NCBI RefSeq assembly: GCF_900142205.1
Contig: NZ_FRAA01000002.1
Coordinates: forward strand, 60,282-124,281
Reading direction: 5' to 3'
DNA: 64,000 bases
Source of the DNA: Reichenbachiella agariperforans
GTDB taxonomy: Bacteria > Bacteroidota > Bacteroidia > Cytophagales > Cyclobacteriaceae
Numbering within the stretch: position 1 is the first letter of the stretch; each line of letters starts with the position of its first letter. Below, one piece after another: positions 8,087 through 15,074 of this stretch. The notes beneath the pieces are model-generated. The model saw nothing but the letters and a program-made list of their open reading frames with translations. It was not told the DNA's origin and made no database searches. A program made the translations under genes and the position numbers.

Positions 8087-8113
8087 GTTTTAAAGACAAA
8101 TCAAAGTTGATCA
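8087..8113 (-). promoter_or_regulatory. Shared promoter element before RhiA-like gene
   Basis: 26 of 27 bases match 5027-5053, with the same orientation relative to the gene. The minus-strand CAACTTTG is a one-mismatch -7 box. The element lies about 150 bp before the chosen ATG at 7938. No NarL-type 7-2-7 site was found at the position equivalent to 5097, so the RhiA-like gene may use another activator, for example the double AraC protein next to it. Confidence 0.6.
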
Positions 8114-8147
8114 ATAACTCAAGCCCTTACTTGTATCAAATCCGCAA

Positions 8148-8996
8148 TCACATCTCATCGTGTAGCATAAGTTCTTTTTTTAGCCAAGTGCAAAAATTTT
8201 CTTGGCGCTTCTGCTTCTTATAGACCGAAGGCGAGCAACGGTATGTCCCTTTGAAAGCATGAGAAAAATGAGCTTGATCAAAAAAACTAGCTCTATAGGC
8301 AACTGTAGCTATCGATACAGTCTCATCGGCGAGTAACTCTGCCGCATACAAAATTCGAAGCTGTTGTAAAAATCGAATGGGGGTAATACCTAAGCAAGAT
8401 TTTAAATTCCTTATCAATTGGGAAGAGCTCAGATTTAGCGATGCGGCTAGCTCATCTAATACGACTGATTCGTCTCCCAAGTGATCTAGTAGTAACTTTA
8501 AAAACGTACATAGCCATGGCTTTCCTCTAGCTATGGCTAGCATAGAATTTCTCAGTTCTGGAGATGGGGGCATAACCCACAAGACACACGAGGGGCATAC
8601 CTGTTTGGAAGGATCCCTACACATTCGGTAAGCTGAGGGGGAGCATCCATAGCGCGTAACGAAGGCTTTCCAAAAGCTCTGGTAGCTAACAAACCCACAG
8701 TTCCAGGCTACTTGCTTGACAGGGGCATCTCCCTCACGCAACAATACAGATGCCATATGTAAGCGAACCATTAGAATTTGCCTACCTGGCGATACCCCAA
8801 TGAGAGCTGTTAGTTTTCGACTCAGCTGTGCACGGCTATAGCCTACTATCTCAGCCAGCACTTTGACATCAAATCTGGTCTCTCTGGCGTGCTTTTTTAT
8901 GATCCGGGCTACTTCCTGGATAAACATACGGTCAGAGTCGATCTCCGAATTAGGTACTTCGTAGATCGTTAGTTCGGGGCAATCAAGTGTTTGCAT
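8148..8996 (-). CDS. Regulator with two tandem AraC DNA-binding domains
   Basis: 282 residues made almost entirely of two AraC/XylS DNA-binding domains: about residues 27-125 and 165-262. Each ends in the family signature: GFVSYQSFWKAF...GCSPSAYR and ASFFDQAHFSHAF...RCSPSVYK. A 40-residue linker with CPSC joins them. The usual N-terminal ligand-binding or sensor domain is absent, so the protein may be a constitutive binder of two adjacent sites, or act with a partner. The second domain of most AraC proteins is single, so this is an unusual layout. It lies directly upstream of the RhiA-like gene and is the likeliest local regulator besides the two-component system at 10581-13087. Confidence 0.85.
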   Translation of the reverse strand: MQTLDCPELTIYEVPNSEIDSDRMFIQEVARIIKKHARETRFDVKVLAEIVGYSRAQLSRKLTALIGVSPGRQILMVRLHMASVLLREGDAPVKQVAWNCGFVSYQSFWKAFVTRYGCSPSAYRMCRDPSKQVCPSCVLWVMPPSPELRNSMLAIARGKPWLCTFLKLLLDHLGDESVVLDELAASLNLSSSQLIRNLKSCLGITPIRFLQQLRILYAAELLADETVSIATVAYRASFFDQAHFSHAFKGTYRCSPSVYKKQKRQENFCTWLKKELMLHDEM

Positions 8997-9445
8997 GTCT
9001 ACTCAAAATTTTGAGCGACACCAGCGGCAGCCTATCCTATATCACAAATATCGAAGGCATAGTTATCTTGCTAATACGTCATTGTATTTCTTTAAATTAA
9101 TTCATGATGCAATACCAAACATAGCAGGTCGGAGTGCTAAAATTCGGAAGTAAAGGTGATCGCTGGGTCTTGGTTAAAAATGGATTAAACAGGCAATGTT
9201 GTTCAGCGCCCCTCATTCGACACCCCACAGATGAATCAAAAATATTTTAGCCATTCATATGTTATTCGACCAGTACTACACTACTGTAGCTGGTTTTCAT
9301 GACACGCTGCATATGACAAAATCAAAGCACCTAATCAGATATTTATGTGAGGGGTTCCTAGCTCAAGTGATCATACATCAGGCACTTATTTGCCCCTGCG
9401 ACTATACACTGAGATAGTTTTTTGGTTTATTTTCCACCTACTCTA

Positions 9446-9739
9446 TTAAGGCTTTTCGGTGTCCGCCAGTCTGTGACATATCTCACAGATCGTAGCATGC
9501 AGTATCACCATTTTATTGTCCTTTTCCTCTACCTTTTTTGGGGTATAATGGCACATATGGGATCCTTTACAAGACGATTTAAAGCCAAGTTGGAAAATAT
9601 CAGCAGGGATAAATTGTAAGAAATCGGCATTCATATCTGATATTGTCTCATCACCATATTTCTCCATTTCATCATGAAAGACCTTAGCTATAGCAAACAA
9701 CGGAATGTGCCTATCTAAACGTGAATAAATACTGGACAA
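9446..9739 (-). CDS. Doubtful small hypothetical protein
   Basis: 97 residues with several cysteines (SSCKGSHMCHY, CEICH) and no recognised family. The frame overlaps a plus-strand ORF and contains an operator-like site at 9529-9546, so it may be a chance frame or the remnant of a decayed gene. No ribosome-binding site is obvious. Confidence 0.25.
   Translation of the reverse strand: MSSIYSRLDRHIPLFAIAKVFHDEMEKYGDETISDMNADFLQFIPADIFQLGFKSSCKGSHMCHYTPKKVEEKDNKMVILHATICEICHRLADTEKP
9529..9546 (+). promoter_or_regulatory. NarL-type 7-2-7 operator, site 4
   Basis: CTACC-N8-GGTAT, with heptamers TACCTTT and TGGGGTA around a 2-base gap. It is 533 bp upstream of the double AraC gene and inside a doubtful ORF. 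Its target is unclear: it may be a distal site for the divergent regulator gene or for the operon at 10088. Confidence 0.45.
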
Positions 9740-10005
9740 AAGCAGGAGTTTCCTTCCCTAAAAATGTATCCGCTAGCAGAAGTGTCTGCTCATAAGAATG
9801 CTTCACTATAAGTATATTTAATAGTTTAAAGGAAATGACATTTCATAATCCAAATTGATCTCATAACTGTTTGAACTGAATCAGCCCGTCAAACTCATGA
9901 ATACGAGAATAACACCTTTCTCCCTTTGGTCATTAGAATCACTATTAAGAGATGACACATGGTGGTGATACCTAATACAAAGCACTCCTTCATAAACAGA
10001 AAGAA

Positions 10006-10023
10006 ATACCGCTTTTGGGGTAT
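10006..10023 (+). promoter_or_regulatory. NarL-type 7-2-7 operator, site 5, before two-component operon
   Basis: ATACC-N8-GGTAT with perfect outer arms; heptamers TACCGCT and TGGGGTA around a 2-base gap. It ends 64 bp before the ATG at 10088, and its centre is about 43 bp upstream of a start inferred from TATTATTG (10045-10052). This position suits autoregulation by the NarL-family response regulator encoded in the operon. Confidence 0.65.
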
Positions 10024-10087
10024 CATCTCAATGGTTAAAACCTGTATTATTGTACAATACAATTAAACGAGATAAATTATATAAGAA

Positions 10088-10588
10088 ATGGGAACATCTT
10101 CAAAAAACATTTTCATTCAAGTTGACACAAACAGCGTCCTTCTTGGATCTCCTTCTTTACAAAGCCCTAGTAGTAGCCTAAACGCTCTAGCTTTACAACA
10201 CACCATGATTTTTAGCCCTGGCTCTATGTCATTGGGAAATTCGGTTACTAATTTCACTATAGGAAGCAATCAAGAAGTAAAAGCAGGATCAATCATATAT
10301 TTCACAATATTACCTCTTCAACTCTACTCTACTCACTCCCTGTATTTCGCGTCTTCAAACCCCATTTCAGCTCCCCAAAATGCAGCACATCCTATTCTGC
10401 CCACCTATTTTAAGATCGTTGACAATAACCCGTTAAGTCTGGGAATGGAGATCACAAATGAATTTCCTCTTAAAGAGAATGTAGAATTTTGCTTAAACAT
10501 CATCCTTGATTATCATAAGCTCAACGGAGACCCAGCTTCTCTTGAGATTTGCATTGACCCCAAACTAAAAGTTGGCCAAGGTGATTGA
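10088..10588 (+). CDS. Divergent AidA/PixA-like protein
   Basis: 166 residues, no signal peptide. I recognise it as a distant paralog of the PixA-like protein at 4429-4944 by collinear motifs: NIFIQVDTNSVL against INVQITIDTDAII; QHTMIFS against YEFMVVT; EVKAGSIIYF against VGDNVRF; and a matching C-terminus, ENVEFCLN...GDPASLEICIDPKLKVG against ENFQVVF...GEPEVYGYFQWDPTVTVEG. Overall identity is low, so a profile search is needed. It is the first gene of an operon with the histidine kinase and response regulator; the kinase frame overlaps its end. It may be a product or a sensor partner of the system. Confidence 0.6.
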   Translation: MGTSSKNIFIQVDTNSVLLGSPSLQSPSSSLNALALQHTMIFSPGSMSLGNSVTNFTIGSNQEVKAGSIIYFTILPLQLYSTHSLYFASSNPISAPQNAAHPILPTYFKIVDNNPLSLGMEITNEFPLKENVEFCLNIILDYHKLNGDPASLEICIDPKLKVGQGD

Positions 10589-12458
10589 TTACTTCAAAAG
10601 TAAAACCATACTGAAAATAGCAATGGTCTACGCCATTGCTATTTTCAGTATCAAACCAAATATTTATGCCCAAAACCTAGAAGCCGCCGATAGCCTAAAA
10701 ATATTGTTAACAGAAGACGATACCCTTTCTTCAACCAATAAACTAATCATCCTTAGTAATCTTTCCCAGCTTTGCAGCTCCCCAGAAGATGTATTGACCT
10801 ATTCCAAACGCCTACTTCGATCTGCTCATGACCATAAACAGACCAATTACGTTGTTAAAGCATATCAGTATCAGGGAGTAGCCTATAGAATGAAAGGCAA
10901 CCTAAAAGAATCACTAAAACAACTTATCAAAAGTGCAGAATTAGCCAAAGAAAATCACTACCTGCAGTTACAAGCAGAGGCATATTTAGAAATCGCCAAT
11001 ACCTACACTGCAAACAGTCAGTTCAAGAACTCTCTATTGTATGAAAAAAAAGCGATCGAAATTTTGCGCAAAGATGGTGATATCAAAAAATTAGCCATCA
11101 ACCTTCTCAATACAGGATACAGCTACTATACTCTGAACTACCTTGATTCTTCCCTAGCTCTCTATAACGAGGCTGAGCCACTGTTTGACACTACAGGTCT
11201 AACCATCGGTAAGGCTTACGTGATAGGCAACCGTGCCTTAGTCTATTGGCAACAAGGTGATGACCAAACTGCCGAACGAGACTTGTTAAAAGCCATCGAC
11301 ATGCTAGAGCCACTCGGAGATCAATTTGGGATGTCAGATTATCACAATCAACTCGGTAGGTTGTATGCCGAGAGAAATGATATAACTTCATCTATTAATC
11401 ATACCAACGCAGCACTCCAAATGGCCAAAGCACTTGACCTCAAGGAGCAAATCCGAGATGCCTCATTACTCTTGTCTCAACTCTACGAAGAGCAGCAAGA
11501 CTATACTCAAGCCTATACCTACCAAACCCAATACATAACCTACAAGGACAGCATAGAAAACACTGAAACCACAAAGAAAATGGCAGACCTACGAACAGAA
11601 TTCGAGGTAAACCAGAAAGAAAAAGAAATTGCCATCTTAGAAAAAAGCCAACTCATGAACCGAACCTACATTATCATAGCAGTGTTTTTACTGGCGCTAG
11701 CTATACTTCTAATCCTCTACTTTCGTCAGCGATTGCACAACACGCGCCTCATGTCAGCCAATGAACGCAAACAGCATGACGAAAAAATAAAAAAACTCCT
11801 CAACACCCAAGAGACCAAAGCACTACAGTCCATGGTAGAAGGCAAAGACCAAGAGCGTAAACGCCTCGCTCAAGAACTGCACAACCATTTCGGTAGCCTA
11901 CTCGCTACCATCAAAGTCAACATCAACGGAATAGAGGAAGAAAGCATCCCTAATCACTACACCTTGACTACACTCGTAGATCAAGCCTGTAACGATATCC
12001 GTAATATGTCGCATTCGCTCAATATGGGCATCTCCGAAAACTTCGGCTTAGTCTCCGCACTAAAAGAACTCTCGGAGCACCTCCGCCAGTCTGGAGACTT
12101 GGAAGTCGAATTTTCAGCATCCATGTGTGGACATGCACTCGCTGCAGACGAAGAGATCACGATCTACCGAATCGTTCAAGAGTTAGTCAGTAACGTACTC
12201 AAGCACTCCCACGCGACCAAGCTCAGTATACTCCTGACCTGCTTTGAGGAGGAACAAATCATGAATATCATGGTACAAGACAATGGCAGAGGGTTTGATA
12301 CCAAAAACAAACCAAAAAGTGGTGGTATTGGAGTCGAAACCCTTAACAAAATGGTGGCAGACAAACAAGGTGACATCAAATTTGACAGCAATACAATAAG
12401 TGGCACTACTGTCATCATAGACTTACCACTATCCTACGAAAACATCGAAGAGTTATGA
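10581..12458 (+). CDS. TPR-containing hybrid-type sensor histidine kinase (HisKA_3)
   Basis: About 625 residues. A signal peptide precedes tetratricopeptide repeats (about residues 60-330), one transmembrane helix (near residues 360-385), a coiled coil, the HisKA_3 dimerisation box with the phospho-accepting His in AQELHNHFG, and a HATPase domain with QELVSNVLKH, DNGRGFD and GGIGVETL. There is no receiver domain. This layout is common for Bacteroidota kinases that pair with NarL-type regulators. Start choice: the GTG at 10581 gives a normal signal peptide; a TTG at 10572 and an ATG at 10623 are alternatives. A perfect inverted repeat (10610-10649) covers the signal-peptide codons. It overlaps the preceding gene by 8 bases and the regulator by 4. 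Confidence 0.9.
   Translation: MIDYFKSKTILKIAMVYAIAIFSIKPNIYAQNLEAADSLKILLTEDDTLSSTNKLIILSNLSQLCSSPEDVLTYSKRLLRSAHDHKQTNYVVKAYQYQGVAYRMKGNLKESLKQLIKSAELAKENHYLQLQAEAYLEIANTYTANSQFKNSLLYEKKAIEILRKDGDIKKLAINLLNTGYSYYTLNYLDSSLALYNEAEPLFDTTGLTIGKAYVIGNRALVYWQQGDDQTAERDLLKAIDMLEPLGDQFGMSDYHNQLGRLYAERNDITSSINHTNAALQMAKALDLKEQIRDASLLLSQLYEEQQDYTQAYTYQTQYITYKDSIENTETTKKMADLRTEFEVNQKEKEIAILEKSQLMNRTYIIIAVFLLALAILLILYFRQRLHNTRLMSANERKQHDEKIKKLLNTQETKALQSMVEGKDQERKRLAQELHNHFGSLLATIKVNINGIEEESIPNHYTLTTLVDQACNDIRNMSHSLNMGISENFGLVSALKELSEHLRQSGDLEVEFSASMCGHALAADEEITIYRIVQELVSNVLKHSHATKLSILLTCFEEEQIMNIMVQDNGRGFDTKNKPKSGGIGVETLNKMVADKQGDIKFDSNTISGTTVIIDLPLSYENIEEL
10610..10649 (+). promoter_or_regulatory. 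Perfect 17-bp inverted repeat at start of kinase gene
   Basis: Arms 10610-10626 (actgaaaatagcaatgg) and 10633-10649 pair at all 17 positions around a 6-base loop. It begins 22 bases after the stop of the PixA-like gene. No T-run follows. In RNA it would form a very stable stem within the first kinase codons and would bury the alternative start ATG at 10623. I infer an attenuator, processing or translation-control site that lowers kinase output relative to the upstream gene. Confidence 0.65.
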
Positions 12459-13087
12459 TAAAGGTACTGATAGTCGACGATCACCCTCTCTTTGCCGAAG
12501 GCATGAAATCAATGTTCAAACCTGGTGACGGTATAGAAGTGGTTAGTCAGACAATAAACGGTCACGAGATTCCCTCCATTCTTGACACTACAGAGGTCGA
12601 TTTAATCTTGATGGACATAGACATGCCTGTCATCGATGGCATAGCAACCATGGAACTAATCCTATCCAAGGGATACGATCTACCTATACTGATGCTCACC
12701 ATGCATCAGTCAATGAAACAAATCAAACGAGCATTGGAAAAAGGTGCCCAAGGGTATATCCTAAAAGATGCACACAAGAGCGAACTCATAGAAGCAATCA
12801 CACTAACCAGTCAAAGAAAAAATTATTTCCATCCCAAAATCAACAATCAAATATTTGACTATTTCCGAGGCAAGCGCTCCGTCAAATCAGATATGCCTGA
12901 ACTCTCCGAGAGAGAAAAGGAAATCATCCAATGTCTAGCCAAAGGGCAAAACAGCAAGGCTATTGCCAATACACTCCACATCAGTGAGCATACCGTAAAA
13001 ACTCACCGCCGTAATATTATGCATAAAATGAACGTAAAAACCTCCGCAGAACTAATCAACACCTGCCTCGAAAAAGGGATTATATGA
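12455..13087 (+). CDS. NarL/LuxR-family response regulator
   Basis: 210 residues. The receiver domain (1-120) has the acidic pair D8-D9, the phospho-acceptor D54 in LMDIDMP, and K104-region KDAHK. The C-terminal LuxR-type helix-turn-helix (about 148-205) has LSEREKEIIQCLAKG and HTVKTHRRNI. The ATG overlaps the kinase stop (ATGA), so the two are translated together. NarL-family regulators bind inverted TAC-type heptamers. Five such sites in the preceding 11 kb, one before this operon, make this protein the best candidate for their binder; that link is inference. Confidence 0.93.
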   Translation: MIKVLIVDDHPLFAEGMKSMFKPGDGIEVVSQTINGHEIPSILDTTEVDLILMDIDMPVIDGIATMELILSKGYDLPILMLTMHQSMKQIKRALEKGAQGYILKDAHKSELIEAITLTSQRKNYFHPKINNQIFDYFRGKRSVKSDMPELSEREKEIIQCLAKGQNSKAIANTLHISEHTVKTHRRNIMHKMNVKTSAELINTCLEKGII

Positions 13088-13238
13088 CTCCTCAAATACA
13101 CGCACAATTCATGCTATCTAAAAAAATAACCCTAGCTATAGTTACGTCTCAATTGACATAATCCCTAATGACTTATATATTGCGAGATAATCTGTGGAAC
13201 TTTGATTCTACTCATTTTACATACCAACTAGTTACACT

Positions 13239-15074
13239 TTGTTATACACGCTCCTTACGCTATGCATTTGGTTAGGAACTCCACGTCAACCAGACGCTGA
13301 AATCATACGCTACGACAGTCAGATCACCATTGCGGAATCAGGTAAAATCAGCTACCGCGAAGAAGTTATCATTCAGGTCAACAACAGGCAGGGGGATTGG
13401 ATCTCTGAAATAGAAATCGCCTATAGCAAGGGCAATAAAATTGAAGCCCTAGAAGCTGAGCTACTGGACAGTAAGGGACAAATCATCAAAAAACTAAAAA
13501 AGAAGGATATCACTGAGCGACATAGTATTTCACAAATCGCATGGTACGAAGATGACTATGTCAAAGAATTTCAACTGATTCACAACCAATACCCCTACCA
13601 AATCCACGTGTCCTATACGCAAGATTTTGACGAGTACACGTCGATCGCACGATGGACACCCTACTACCGCTACCAAGTCCCCACGCGTGCTGCACAACTG
13701 AGCCTAACCAAACCCGCTAACTTCAATATCAACATTCTCAGGACAGACACGACCTTGATCCGTCATAGCAATGGACCAACCTACTATGAATGGACTGCCC
13801 AAAACTGCCCCGCACTACCTAGTGAAACACATGGCCCTAGCCGCTACGAACTGTCTCCCAAGATCATCATCACGCCTGATCAGTTCGTCTACGACCAGCC
13901 TGGATCTTATGAGAGTTGGGCTACCTATGGAGACTGGAGCCTAGCGCTTAATCAGGGATGTAGTGACCTGACTACTGCTGACCAAATCGCTATTCGAAAG
14001 TTGGTCGAAGGAATAGAAGATGACCATGAAAAAATAAAAACGCTCTACAACCACATGCAAGATCAGGTCCGCTACATCTATGTAGGGATCGAGTATGGAG
14101 GACTAAAAAGCTACCCTGCCAGCTACGTCTCTACCAACAAATATGGAGACTGCAAAGCACTCACTACCTACATGCAGAGCACTCTAGCGGCGATAGATAT
14201 CGATTCTTACCCCGTCTTCGTCTACGCTGGAGATAACCCTGTCCCCATGATCGACAGCTTTCCTAGTCATCAATCCAACCACGTCATTCTATGCGTTCCT
14301 CTAGCATCAGATACGGTCTGGTTAGAAAACACCAGCAACAGTGCACCTTTCGGGTATTTGGGAAGCTTTACTCAGAATAGAAAAGGACTTTTCGTCAAAA
14401 AAGGAGAAAGCCAACTCGTCAACCTTCCCAAACTAGAGATAGATGAAATCGCCACTACCCGTCGCATTGACATCACGCTAAACGGAGACAAGTACCTTAC
14501 AAAATTTAGAGGAATCTATCGTGGAGAAAACTATGAGTATTACCACGGGATTAAAAAAAACCTCAGCTCCTCCCAAATCGACAAAAGGATAAAACAAGAT
14601 TTTCCCATATCTAAAGCAGAAGTTAACCAGTGGAATATCGTCACTGCCGAAGATCGAAACGAAGCAATCATAGAAATGACAGCAGAAGCAACCATCTATG
14701 GCCTCACCAAAAACTATGGATCAAACAAAGTACTATTCCTGCCTAAATCACAACTGATCAAACTCGACGATCCCGACGAACGTCAGAGTGAACTAAGAAT
14801 CAGAGTACCAAAAAACGTGACCGACTCAATCATTTTCAACATTGACACTAATCAATTTTCTCAACTCCATAAACCAGAGAACATTATCATAGACACGCAA
14901 GCAGGTCAATATTCTCTGGATTTTTATCTGGAAGACCAAAAAGTACTTTGTGTGCGTCAGCTAACCATGCCACGAGCTACCTACGCTGTTGGCGAATCCT
15001 ACGAGGCATTTTACGACTTTCAGCAATCCATTAAAAACGCAGAAAGAAAAACCACCATTACGCTCAAACCATGA
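13239..15074 (+). CDS. DUF3857 and transglutaminase-like protein
   Basis: 611 residues. The frame starts at a TTG (13239); a stop at 13203 and no ATG in between exclude a longer start. A short hydrophobic N-terminus suggests export. The first ~220 residues match DUF3857 (beta-rich, YEEVIIQV-like strands). Residues ~250-340 are a transglutaminase-fold domain with the catalytic Cys in YGDCKALTTYM and His in NHVILCVP. The C-terminal part is beta-rich and matches the usual domain after this module. Such proteins are common in Bacteroidota, often in tandem, with unknown substrates. The stop overlaps the next gene by 4 bases. Confidence 0.8.
   Translation: MLYTLLTLCIWLGTPRQPDAEIIRYDSQITIAESGKISYREEVIIQVNNRQGDWISEIEIAYSKGNKIEALEAELLDSKGQIIKKLKKKDITERHSISQIAWYEDDYVKEFQLIHNQYPYQIHVSYTQDFDEYTSIARWTPYYRYQVPTRAAQLSLTKPANFNINILRTDTTLIRHSNGPTYYEWTAQNCPALPSETHGPSRYELSPKIIITPDQFVYDQPGSYESWATYGDWSLALNQGCSDLTTADQIAIRKLVEGIEDDHEKIKTLYNHMQDQVRYIYVGIEYGGLKSYPASYVSTNKYGDCKALTTYMQSTLAAIDIDSYPVFVYAGDNPVPMIDSFPSHQSNHVILCVPLASDTVWLENTSNSAPFGYLGSFTQNRKGLFVKKGESQLVNLPKLEIDEIATTRRIDITLNGDKYLTKFRGIYRGENYEYYHGIKKNLSSSQIDKRIKQDFPISKAEVNQWNIVTAEDRNEAIIEMTAEATIYGLTKNYGSNKVLFLPKSQLIKLDDPDERQSELRIRVPKNVTDSIIFNIDTNQFSQLHKPENIIIDTQAGQYSLDFYLEDQKVLCVRQLTMPRATYAVGESYEAFYDFQQSIKNAERKTTITLKP

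Larger units (their letters stand above)
8997..10087. other. Long intergenic region with two operators
   Basis: A 1.1-kb stretch between the double AraC gene and the two-component operon. It contains 7-2-7 operators at 9529-9546 and 10006-10023 and one questionable ORF on the minus strand (9446-9739). From 8997 to 9420 I see nothing recognisable apart from very short frames. A -7-like TATTATTG at 10045-10052 may start the operon transcript. Confidence 0.5.

Noticed and set aside
9422-9619. Plus-strand 65-residue ORF
   Set aside because: Overlaps the minus-strand ORF and the operator at 9529; hydrophobic and basic mix without a family match.
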